Shown here: in pieces, positions 42,551 to 50,224 of the stretch
Layout: every line of letters begins with the position of its first letter
Numbering within the stretch: the stretch's first letter is position 1
Notes under the pieces: model-generated
Seen by the model: the letters and a program-made list of their open reading frames with translations, nothing else
What the model was told of the DNA's origin: nothing
The model's database searches: none
DNA from: SXOA01 sp051004015
GTDB lineage: Bacteria; Planctomycetota; Planctomycetia; Pirellulales; Pirellulaceae
DNA: 64,000 nt
Assembly: GCA_051004015.1 (NCBI GenBank)
Contig: JBPCKT010000150.1
Location: 1 to 64,000 of the forward strand
Direction of reading: 5' to 3'
Translations under genes and position numbers: made by a program

Positions 42551-42582
42551 CACGCCCACGCAAAGCCGTGGGCGTGCCACCC
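42551..42582. repeat. Hairpin repeat CACGCCCACGCAAAGCCGTG, copy 1
   Basis: CACGCCCACG-CAAAGC-CGTGGGCGTG hairpin followed by CCACCC. The reverse-complement copy lies at 55159-55189. It is in the promoter region between pncC and the EamA gene. Confidence 0.85.
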
Positions 42583-42609
42583 AGATGCAGGCCGCATTAG
42601 AATAGCATC

Positions 42610-43638
42610 GTGTCCCCTGCCCCAGCCACTGACGCACACCTCGAGAGCCGCCGGATTCTGGATCCGGTGGTGCTGGGAACTTTGTGCGGCCTGGCGTCGT
42701 CGGTTCTTTATACCGTTGCCAATGGCTTTCTCAGGGCCCTGACGGAATGCGATCCGGTCTGGGTTTCTGCGGTGAAGACGTTGCCGACGGCGCTCCTCAT
42801 GGCTCCGTGGATGCTGCACATGCATTTTCGCGGCCAGCGGGCCATTCCGCCGCTGGCGGTGCTGGCGGTCATCGCCCTCGGCGGACTCGCCGGACAGGTT
42901 TGCGGCAACATTCCCTTTCAGTGGGCCCTCGGCATTATTGGCGTGGCCCTGACGGTGCCGCTGAACCTGGGGGGAATGATCATCTTCGGCGCGATTTTAG
43001 GCCGTGCCTTTCTCAAGGAGGAAGTCACGTTCCGTTCGGTCGTCGCCATGTTAGTGCTCCTCGTCGCGGTGTTCGTTCTCTTCCTGGGAGCCGAGAACGC
43101 CCATGAAGCAGTACGTGGAGCAACTCCCGTCGATGCGACAACTCCCTCCCAGCCCCACTTTCTGGAGCTCGCCGGCGGAGTGGCGGCGGCGTGCCTCTGC
43201 GGCCTGGCCTATGCCGTCCTGAACACCGTGAACCGCTACTACGTCACCCGCGGCCATTCGCTGCCGGCCACGTTGTTCACGGTTTCCATCGTGGGCATGC
43301 TCAGCCTGGGGAGCATCAGCCTGTGGCGGATTGGCGTGGGCGGGATGCTGGCCACCACGCCGCACAACCTGTGGCTCATGCTGCTGGCCGGAGTCTGCAA
43401 CGCGGCTGCGTTCGTGGCTCTGACAAAATCGCTCCAGCTCACCAGCCTGGTCTTCGTCAACGCGATCAATGCGACCCAGGCCACGCTAGCGGCCCTGATG
43501 GGGGTCTTCTTCTTCCAGGAGCCGCCCTCGCCGTGGCTGCTCACCGGCGTGGGACTGACGATCGTCGGCCTGCTGCTGATGCGGAAACGCCGCCCGCCCG
43601 CCGATCGGGTCGCGGCTGAGATTCAGGAAGAGCCGTAG
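42610..43638 (+). CDS. EamA/DMT-superfamily transporter
   Basis: 342 residues from a GTG start, with about ten transmembrane helices in two EamA-type halves (for example LGTLCGLASSVLYTVANGFL, LAVLAVIALGGLAGQVCGNI, FVNAINATQATLAALMGVFF and WLLTGVGLTIVGLLLM). The first half continues through FLKEEVTFRSVVAMLVLLVA, the typical end of an EamA repeat. Exports or imports small metabolites; substrate unknown. The stop codon directly abuts the stop of the opposite-strand DUF1501 gene. Confidence 0.88.
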   Translation: MSPAPATDAHLESRRILDPVVLGTLCGLASSVLYTVANGFLRALTECDPVWVSAVKTLPTALLMAPWMLHMHFRGQRAIPPLAVLAVIALGGLAGQVCGNIPFQWALGIIGVALTVPLNLGGMIIFGAILGRAFLKEEVTFRSVVAMLVLLVAVFVLFLGAENAHEAVRGATPVDATTPSQPHFLELAGGVAAACLCGLAYAVLNTVNRYYVTRGHSLPATLFTVSIVGMLSLGSISLWRIGVGGMLATTPHNLWLMLLAGVCNAAAFVALTKSLQLTSLVFVNAINATQATLAALMGVFFFQEPPSPWLLTGVGLTIVGLLLMRKRRPPADRVAAEIQEEP

Positions 43639-44979
43639 CTACAGCAGCTCTTTGATCGGCTCCCCTTCGGTCAGTGGCGTGGGGCGGCCGTCGGCAGTCA
43701 GGTAAGTATGGCGGCGGGGGTCGTAGCCGAGGGCGGCGAAGATGGTGGCGTGGATGTCGGCGGGGGTGACGGGGCGGACGTGGGGATAGGCCCCTTGCTT
43801 GTCGGACTGGCCGACGACCTGTCCGCCGCGGATGCCGCCGCCGGCCAGGACCATCGAATAACAACCGGGCCAGTGGTCGCGCCCGGCATCGCGGTTGATT
43901 TTCGGCGTGCGGCCGAAATCTCCCATCCAAACCACGAGTGTGGAATCAAGCAGGCCCCGCTCCACCAGGTCTTCGAGCAGCGCGGCGTAAGCGGTCTCCA
44001 TCGGTGGCACCAGGTTCTTCTTCAGCCGCGGAAAATTTTCCTTGTGGGTATCCCAGATGATGCTGCGGCCGTTGACGGTGGTGACAAACCGCGAGCCGCT
44101 TTCCACCAGGCGGCGGGCGAGCAAGTGCGATTGGCCCCACTGGTGGCGGCCATACCTCTCGCGAATTTTCGTGGGCTCTTGCGAGAGGTCGAAGGCTTTG
44201 GCGGCGTCGCCGGTGGCAATCATCTGGGCCGCCTGCGAGCCGCGGGCATCGAGGTCCGCCGCGGAGGGGCTGGCGATGGACTGGGCCGCGGAGCCGAGCC
44301 GCGCGAGGAGCTGCCGCCGCTCTCCCAGCCGCTCCGCCGTCAGACCTTCTTCCAGCCGCAGGTTGCGGACGCGGAAGTCGGCGGCATTGGGATCGGCGTC
44401 GAGGACGAAGGGGTCGTGCTTGATGCCGAGGCAGCCGCCGTACTGGCCGGGGGTGAGATAGACGGTGCTGTCGCAGTGAGGATACGGAGTGATGACGTAT
44501 GGCGGCACCGTTCCGCTGAAGCCGTCGCGCTGCGCGAGCCAGCCGACGAGTGTGCCGACGCTGGGATAGTCGGTGGGGCTGGGGGTGATGGTGGTGCTGT
44601 CGATGGGGTAAGGGCGGCCGACGACGGAGTTGTACATTCCGGCGTTGTGGCTGCTTTGCTTGTGATGCACGGAGCGGACGATGGCCAGCCGGTCCATCCG
44701 CTCGGCCATCCGCGGCAGCAATTCACTGATCTGAATCCCGGGGACGCGGGTGCTGATGGGAGAGAACTCGCCCCGAATGGTATCTCCCGCCGCCGGCTTG
44801 GGATCCCACAAATCAATGTGGCTCGGCCCGCCGCAATTGAAAATCAGAATGACCGACTTCGCCTTCCCCGCCCCCTTCGGCTGAGCGGCGAGCGCCTGCG
44901 CCCAGCTCCCCCACAACGATCCGACAGCCGCGGCTGTGGAAGCATGGAGGAAGAAGCGGCGGGAGGTAGGCAGGACCAT
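43639..44979 (-). CDS. DUF1501 domain-containing protein, Tat-exported (second copy)
   Basis: About 446 residues from the ATG at 44979 (an ATG at 45018 would add 13). Tat-like signal (TSRRFFLHASTAAAVGSLWG), then DUF1501: SVILIFNCGGPSHIDLWDPK, SVHHKQSSHNAGMYNSVVG, GRSIIWDTHKENFP and MGDFGRTPKINRDAGRDHWP. Related in layout to the 38068-39399 protein but clearly diverged. It is likely an exported member of the sulfatase-like superfamily; substrate unknown. Confidence 0.92.
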   Translation of the reverse strand: MVLPTSRRFFLHASTAAAVGSLWGSWAQALAAQPKGAGKAKSVILIFNCGGPSHIDLWDPKPAAGDTIRGEFSPISTRVPGIQISELLPRMAERMDRLAIVRSVHHKQSSHNAGMYNSVVGRPYPIDSTTITPSPTDYPSVGTLVGWLAQRDGFSGTVPPYVITPYPHCDSTVYLTPGQYGGCLGIKHDPFVLDADPNAADFRVRNLRLEEGLTAERLGERRQLLARLGSAAQSIASPSAADLDARGSQAAQMIATGDAAKAFDLSQEPTKIRERYGRHQWGQSHLLARRLVESGSRFVTTVNGRSIIWDTHKENFPRLKKNLVPPMETAYAALLEDLVERGLLDSTLVVWMGDFGRTPKINRDAGRDHWPGCYSMVLAGGGIRGGQVVGQSDKQGAYPHVRPVTPADIHATIFAALGYDPRRHTYLTADGRPTPLTEGEPIKELL

Positions 44980-45153
44980 CACTGGCTCCCCATCAAGGCG
45001 GGAAAACAAGCGGCCCATCCATCTACAGCCGCTTATCTTTGTTTATGGTAGCCGAGCGGCGAAAGAGAAGCCAGATGGAAGGGAGTATGAGAGTTTCCTA
45101 GCGCCTGCCTGATAGAATGAGACTATGAAGTACAGCCTGCGGAGCCTGAAGGA

Positions 45154-45303
45154 ATGACTGCCGAGCCAAAACTACGCTGGTTTCAATTCAGCCTACTGCG
45201 ATTTTTCGTTGGCGTCACTGTGCTGGCGCTCGCGCTGGGCTGCTATGTGGTAGTCATCTTGCCGATCTATCGCATGCTCCGAGAGTTTGGACTGCTGCAC
45301 TAA
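45154..45303 (+). CDS. Small single-span membrane protein (49 aa)
   Basis: The ATG at 45154 overlaps the stop of a ten-codon frame at 45124-45156 that begins MKYSLRSL, a sequence typical of planctomycete small membrane proteins. The product has FQFSLLRFFVGVTVLALALG as its hydrophobic segment and a short C-terminal tail. It may be a shortened member of the FSLRxLL family seen also in the next gene. Function unknown. Confidence 0.5.
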   Translation: MTAEPKLRWFQFSLLRFFVGVTVLALALGCYVVVILPIYRMLREFGLLH

Positions 45304-45319
45304 CGCCCGGTTCATCCCC

Positions 45320-45508
45320 ATGAAATTCTCCATCCGCGACCTGCTGCTCGTGACGGTGATCGTGGCACTGGCCATGGGGTGGTGGGTGGATAGGTCGTCC
45401 CTCGCAAAGCAGATTCCGAACCCGTTCGATCAGCGGCTTTCACCAGACAGCGGATTCATTGAGCTGTACAATCTGTGGGCACCCGCCCCAAATCCGCCCA
45501 CGGAATAG
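45320..45508 (+). CDS. Small membrane protein with FSIRDLLLVTVIVALAMG motif (62 aa)
   Basis: The N-terminus KFSIRDLLLVTVIVALAMGW, followed by WVDRS, is the widespread planctomycete small-membrane-protein motif; related proteins usually continue into a coiled coil, absent here. The tail is polar (NPFDQRLSPDSGFIELYNLW). Lies 16 bp after the previous small gene, so both probably belong to one transcript. Confidence 0.6.
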   Translation: MKFSIRDLLLVTVIVALAMGWWVDRSSLAKQIPNPFDQRLSPDSGFIELYNLWAPAPNPPTE

Positions 45509-45550
45509 GCAGAAAATCCAAACGGTATCACGACCGCTACGCCGCTTGCG

Positions 45551-45580
45551 TTGACCCTCTTTCCCACCCTTTGCTATACT
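45551..45580 (+). promoter_or_regulatory. Sigma-70-type promoter of cysK
   Basis: TTGACC (45551-45556), 18-bp spacer, TATACT (45575-45580). Predicted start near 45587, giving a leader of about 50 bases to cysK. Confidence 0.65.
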
Positions 45581-45638
45581 CTTCATCTCTCCCTATGCCA
45601 AAGGAGCTCGCCCTTTTCCACTCCATGAGAGGATGATC

Positions 45639-46601
45639 ATGACCGCCACCACTGCCGCGGGAATCAAGGACAACATCACCCAGTGCATCGGCAACACGCC
45701 GCTGGTCAAGCTGCGGAAAATCACGGACGGGTGCGTGGCCAGCGTGGTGGTCAAGATGGAGAACCTGAACCCGCTGTGGAGCGTCAAGGACCGCATCGGC
45801 AAGGCGATGATCGACGCGGCCGAGCGGGACGGCAAGATCAAGCCCGGCACCGTCATCATCGAGCCCACCAGCGGCAACACGGGGATTGGCCTGGCGTATG
45901 TCTGCGCGGCACGCGGCTATAAGCTCGCGGTGACGATGCCCGAGAGCATGACCATCGAGCGCCGCCGCCTGCTCCGGGCGCTGGGGGCGGAAGTGATCCT
46001 CACGCCGGCCGCGGACGGAATGAAGGGAGCCATCGCGCGGGCCGAGCAGCTCGTGGCGGAAAAGCCGGAAACCTATTTCATGCCGCAGCAGTTCAAGAAT
46101 CCGGCCAATCCGGAAGTTCATCGCAAGACCACGGCGGAGGAGATTTGGAAAGACACCGAAGGCAAGGTGGATATCCTGATCTCCGGCGTCGGCACCGGCG
46201 GCACCATCACCGGCGTCTCGGAAGTGATCAAGGCTCGCAAGCCGAGCTTCAAGGCCATCGCCGTCGAGCCGGCCAACAGCCCGGTCATCACGCAGAAGCG
46301 GGAAGGCAAGCCCTTGCAGCCGGGGCGGCATACGATTCAGGGAATCGGCGCGGGCTTCATTCCCGACATCCTTAACGTCAGCATCATCGACGAAGTGATT
46401 CAAGTGAAGGACGAGGACGCCGCCGCCACGGCCCGCATCCTGTCCACCAAGGAAGGCATCTTCTGCGGCATCAGCTCCGGGGCGGCTGCCTGGGCCGGTT
46501 TGCAGGTCGCCAAACGGCCGGAAAACGCCGGAAAACTGATCGTGGTGGTGCTGCCGGACCTGGGCGAACGCTATCTATCGACGCAGCTTTATCCGGAATA
46601 G
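45639..46601 (+). CDS. cysK: Cysteine synthase (O-acetylserine sulfhydrylase)
   Basis: About 320 residues; the ATG at 45639 is preferred because GAGAGG lies seven bases upstream, the ATG at 45633 being too close to it. A PLP fold-type II enzyme joining O-acetylserine and sulfide. Motifs: CIGNTPLVKL, NPLWSVKDRIGKAMI (PLP lysine), PTSGNTGIGLA (substrate loop), SGVGTGGTITGV (PLP phosphate loop) and GIFCGISSGAA. Preceded by a good sigma-70 promoter. Confidence 0.95.
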   Translation: MTATTAAGIKDNITQCIGNTPLVKLRKITDGCVASVVVKMENLNPLWSVKDRIGKAMIDAAERDGKIKPGTVIIEPTSGNTGIGLAYVCAARGYKLAVTMPESMTIERRRLLRALGAEVILTPAADGMKGAIARAEQLVAEKPETYFMPQQFKNPANPEVHRKTTAEEIWKDTEGKVDILISGVGTGGTITGVSEVIKARKPSFKAIAVEPANSPVITQKREGKPLQPGRHTIQGIGAGFIPDILNVSIIDEVIQVKDEDAAATARILSTKEGIFCGISSGAAAWAGLQVAKRPENAGKLIVVVLPDLGERYLSTQLYPE

Positions 46602-46660
46602 AAGAAAGAAGCCTCGCGGGGAAGCAACCTTCCGTTTGCCAGGTGCGTAGTTAGCCTCAT

Positions 46661-48460
46661 ATGATCTCGCGCTCCTCGCTGGCGACTGCTCTTGTCTTCG
46701 CCGCCCTCATTGCGGCTGGCTGCGGCCCGACGCCTCCTGTCGTCACCACCAAGCCCACGCTTCCAGGGGTGCCCACGCCTGGTCCCGGAGCCGGCGCAGC
46801 CGCCCCCCGCAGCCCGCAAGCCGCGACGATCAAGTTCACCGATGTCACCGCCTCGGCCGGGATCGATTTCACGTACAAGAACGACAATCAGAAATTGAAC
46901 CGTGCGATTGTGGAGTCCGTCGGCAGCGGGCAAGGGATGTTCGATTTTGACCGGGACGGCCTGCTCGATCTGCTGCATGTCGGCGGTGGCTTCTATCGCG
47001 GTCCGCAGAACAAGGAGATGGGGGGACACCCCAGCGTGCTCTACCGCAACCGCGGAAACTGGACGTTTGACGACATCTCCCAGGCGGCCGGGGGCTGGGA
47101 AGGGGATCTCTTCAAGCACGGCTGCACCGCCGCGGACTATGACAACGACGGCTTTCAGGATGTCCTCATCTGTGGCTTTGGCGGGGTCCAACTGTGGAGG
47201 AACATGGGGGACGGAACTTTTGCGGAAGGGCACGCCGCCGCGCAGCTCACCGACACGTTGTGGAGCACCTCCGGCGCCTTCGGCGATTTCAACCAGGACG
47301 GCTTCCTGGACTTCTATGTTGCCCACTACGTCGACTGGTCGTTCAAGAATAACCCTGACTGTCGGATTAAGGGCCCCAAGAATCTCAAGGATACGTGTCC
47401 CCCCAAGCAGTTCAAGGGTCTGCCGGACACGCTCTACATGAACAACCAAGACGGCACCTTTCGCGATGCCTCGGCCCCGGCCGGCCTCAAGCCCGACGGC
47501 AAAGGGCTGGCCGTGCTCACCGGCGACTTCGATCTCGACGGTGACCAGGACATTTATGTCTGCAACGACACGACCGAGAATTTCTTATTCCTCAACGATG
47601 GGACGGGCAAGTTCGAGGAGGATGCGGGGCTCCGAGGCTGCGCCACGGATAACAAGGGGATTCCCAACGGCAGCATGGGGATCGACATGGCGGACTACAA
47701 CCTCGACGGACTGCCGGATCTCGGGGTGGCCAACTACGAGCGGGAAGCGTTCGCCCTCTATGAAAACGACGGCCGCGGCTTCTTTCGCCACGTCAGCGAG
47801 CCCCTGGGAATCACGGCGATTGGGGGCCTGTACGTCGGCTTCGGAACGACGTTCGTGGATCTCGACCGGGATGGGTTTGAGGACCTGATCGTGAACAACG
47901 GACATGTGCAATTTCATCCCCTCGAAGCTCCGATCCGCCAGAAGCCGTTCATTTTGATGAATCAGAGGGGCACTTCCTTCGACCGCATTCAACTGGGAGA
48001 TAGCTCGTATCTGGATTCGCCCCATGTCGGGCGCGGCTCGGCCATCGGCGACCTGGACAACGACGGGGATTATGATTTCGGCTTCACCAACAATGACGAG
48101 CCCGCTGCTTTATTGCGCAATGACAGCACGGATGGGAACGGTTGGCTGCGAGTGCGCCTGATTGGCAGTAAGTCCAACCGCGATGCAATCGGCGCACGCG
48201 TGCTGCTGGAAACGCTCCCGGAAACGGGCTCAGAAACGCCCGGAGAAACACAGAGCCAGAAATTGCTGCGGTTCGTGAAAAGCGGCGCCAGCTATGCGTC
48301 GCATGGCGATGACCGCCCGCTGTTTGGCTTCCCGAAAGGATCGCGGCTCAAATCGCTGACCATCTACTGGCCCTCGGGGCAGATTCAAACGATCGCTGCG
48401 CCCCAGGCAGGAGACGATCTAACCATATTGGAAGTGGCAGCGCCTGCGCACGATCCCTAA
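46661..48460 (+). CDS. CRTAC1/ASPIC-UnbV FG-GAP repeat lipoprotein
   Basis: 599 residues. A signal peptide ends in the lipobox LIAAGC; a Pro-rich spacer follows. Six or more FG-GAP/VCBS units carry calcium-binding loops (DFDRDGLLDLL, DYDNDGFQDVL, DFNQDGFLDFY, DFDLDGDQDIYV, DLDRDGFEDLIV, DLDNDGDYDFG), folding as a beta-propeller. The C-terminus is an ASPIC/UnbV domain (RLKSLTIYWPSGQIQTI). Likely an outer-membrane or periplasmic calcium-dependent binding protein. Its stop overlaps by four bases that of a second CRTAC1-like gene on the other strand. Confidence 0.88.
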   Translation: MISRSSLATALVFAALIAAGCGPTPPVVTTKPTLPGVPTPGPGAGAAAPRSPQAATIKFTDVTASAGIDFTYKNDNQKLNRAIVESVGSGQGMFDFDRDGLLDLLHVGGGFYRGPQNKEMGGHPSVLYRNRGNWTFDDISQAAGGWEGDLFKHGCTAADYDNDGFQDVLICGFGGVQLWRNMGDGTFAEGHAAAQLTDTLWSTSGAFGDFNQDGFLDFYVAHYVDWSFKNNPDCRIKGPKNLKDTCPPKQFKGLPDTLYMNNQDGTFRDASAPAGLKPDGKGLAVLTGDFDLDGDQDIYVCNDTTENFLFLNDGTGKFEEDAGLRGCATDNKGIPNGSMGIDMADYNLDGLPDLGVANYEREAFALYENDGRGFFRHVSEPLGITAIGGLYVGFGTTFVDLDRDGFEDLIVNNGHVQFHPLEAPIRQKPFILMNQRGTSFDRIQLGDSSYLDSPHVGRGSAIGDLDNDGDYDFGFTNNDEPAALLRNDSTDGNGWLRVRLIGSKSNRDAIGARVLLETLPETGSETPGETQSQKLLRFVKSGASYASHGDDRPLFGFPKGSRLKSLTIYWPSGQIQTIAAPQAGDDLTILEVAAPAHDP

Positions 48461-50160
48461 CGCGGATAAGCGCCCTCGTCCACTCTCAGGATCTGATCAG
48501 CCTTCACATCGCGCAGCGTCTGCGTGTTGCCGCTGGGCCAGCGAATCTTCAGTTCGTCGAGCCTGGCCGCTGTCCCCAGTCCCCAGTGAACTCGCGGATC
48601 GCTGGAAGATAGATAACTCGACGCCGGGGTCACTTCCCCCACCCAGATCTGGTCGCCGGTCTTGCCCGTGAGCAAAGCGCCATAGGCAAACCGATTGGGA
48701 GCTGCGGCCCGCAGATCGAGCGTGATCCAGTGATTTCCCGTCTGGGACCGATTCTCCAGGAGCATCACCGGTCCTTCAAAATCGATGCCCAGCAAATCGA
48801 TCCGCCCGTCGTTGTTGAAGTCCGCGGTGGCGGAGCCGCGGCCGACGAGCGGCCGCTGAACGTCCGGCCCCATTTGCGGCGTCACGTCCACGAAGGTTTG
48901 TCCCTGCCGATTCTGAAAGAGCGACAACGGCTGGCGAAAATGGACGTCCGGTCCTACCGCGTCCCCGACGTTGTCGTAGACGTGGCCGTTGACGAAGAAA
49001 ATATCCACCCAGGCATCATTGTCCAAATCGACCCACTTGGTCCCAAACCCGAGGCGATTCCTGGTGGCGGCGGCGAGGCCGGTCGGAATCGAGCTGTCCA
49101 GAAATTGATTATCAGCCAGATTGCGATAGACCAGGAAACCAGAATCCTGAAAATTGCTGACCGCCAGATCCATCTGCCCGTCCCGGTCATAGTCGCCCCA
49201 GTCCGAACCCATCGAGGCTACCGATTTTCCGCGTCCATCGTAGGCTAGTCCCGAAATGGCGCCGATGTTCTCAAATTCCATGTCCCCCCGATTCAGCAGC
49301 AGCTCGGACGGGGGCCCATCATTGCCAATGTAAATGTCCATCCTTCCATCCTGGTTGACATCGCTGAAGGCGAGCACTAGTCCCACGCCGCTGGTGTCCG
49401 CCATCGCGTTTTCCGGAGGGACGAGCTCGAAACCTCCCTGCCGCGTGTTGCGCCAGATCTCGCCTCGCTGCGGCACATAGACACGCGGGAGACAACCGGT
49501 AGGCACCCCCGGTTTGAGCTCGCAGTATTGCCGGACGTGCGGGCCGAATTCCACAAAGTTGAGGATCACCAAATCCAAATGCTGGTCGCCGTCCAAGTCC
49601 ATGAAGCCGGCGCTGGAGGCCCAGAGCCCATGATTATGGGGATCGAGCCCCGCTGTTTCGGTGATCCGTTGGAAACGCAAGTCCCCCAGATTTTTGTAGA
49701 GCGCCAGTCGCTGGAATCCGGTAAGCAGAACATCGAGCAGGCCATCGCCGTCGTAGTCGCCGATCGCGCAGCCGATCCAATCGGCGGCGACCTCGGCAAG
49801 TCCGCTGGCCGGGGTCACGTTTTCGAACTTTCCGGCCCCGGTATTGCGGAACAAAACCGGGTGCGGATCCGCCACGACCAGGACATCTTGCCAGCCGTCG
49901 TTGTCGCCGTCGAAAGCCGCGCAGCCGCTGCCGAAAGCCTCCAAGGTGCGCATCGGCCGTGCCTGCTTGGGAAACGACAGCACCAGGCCGCTTTCCTTCG
50001 CCACATCCGCGAAGGCGATGCGCGTGGGCTCCAAGGCCGCCGGCAGGGACGCGCGCGAAGTCGGAATCGGCTTCTGAGCGTTACCCGGCTGGCAACCGGT
50101 AGCACACGCTAGCCAGACCGCGAAGCTGCCGATCAGGTGCATCCGCGCGAGGTGGGACAT
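48457..50160 (-). CDS. CRTAC1/ASPIC-UnbV FG-GAP repeat lipoprotein (second)
   Basis: About 567 residues from the ATG at 50160; 31 further in-frame residues upstream are basic and lack signal character. A hydrophobic signal (LIGSFAVWLACATGC) resembles a lipobox. FG-GAP calcium loops: DGDNDGWQDVLVV, DYDGDGLLDVLL, DLDGDQHLDLVI, DVNQDGRMDIYI, DYDRDGQMDLAV, DFNNDGRIDLLG. C-terminal UnbV domain with WGLGTAARLDELKIRWPSG. A paralogue of the convergent gene, with the multihaem cytochrome gene directly upstream on the same strand, suggesting one functional unit. Confidence 0.88.
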   Translation of the reverse strand: MSHLARMHLIGSFAVWLACATGCQPGNAQKPIPTSRASLPAALEPTRIAFADVAKESGLVLSFPKQARPMRTLEAFGSGCAAFDGDNDGWQDVLVVADPHPVLFRNTGAGKFENVTPASGLAEVAADWIGCAIGDYDGDGLLDVLLTGFQRLALYKNLGDLRFQRITETAGLDPHNHGLWASSAGFMDLDGDQHLDLVILNFVEFGPHVRQYCELKPGVPTGCLPRVYVPQRGEIWRNTRQGGFELVPPENAMADTSGVGLVLAFSDVNQDGRMDIYIGNDGPPSELLLNRGDMEFENIGAISGLAYDGRGKSVASMGSDWGDYDRDGQMDLAVSNFQDSGFLVYRNLADNQFLDSSIPTGLAAATRNRLGFGTKWVDLDNDAWVDIFFVNGHVYDNVGDAVGPDVHFRQPLSLFQNRQGQTFVDVTPQMGPDVQRPLVGRGSATADFNNDGRIDLLGIDFEGPVMLLENRSQTGNHWITLDLRAAAPNRFAYGALLTGKTGDQIWVGEVTPASSYLSSSDPRVHWGLGTAARLDELKIRWPSGNTQTLRDVKADQILRVDEGAYPR

Positions 50161-50224
50161 ATTAGTTAGGATAACGCGGCGAAAGCTTCGGGGCGCAAGC
50201 GAGGGAGGGAGGAAGTTCATGACC

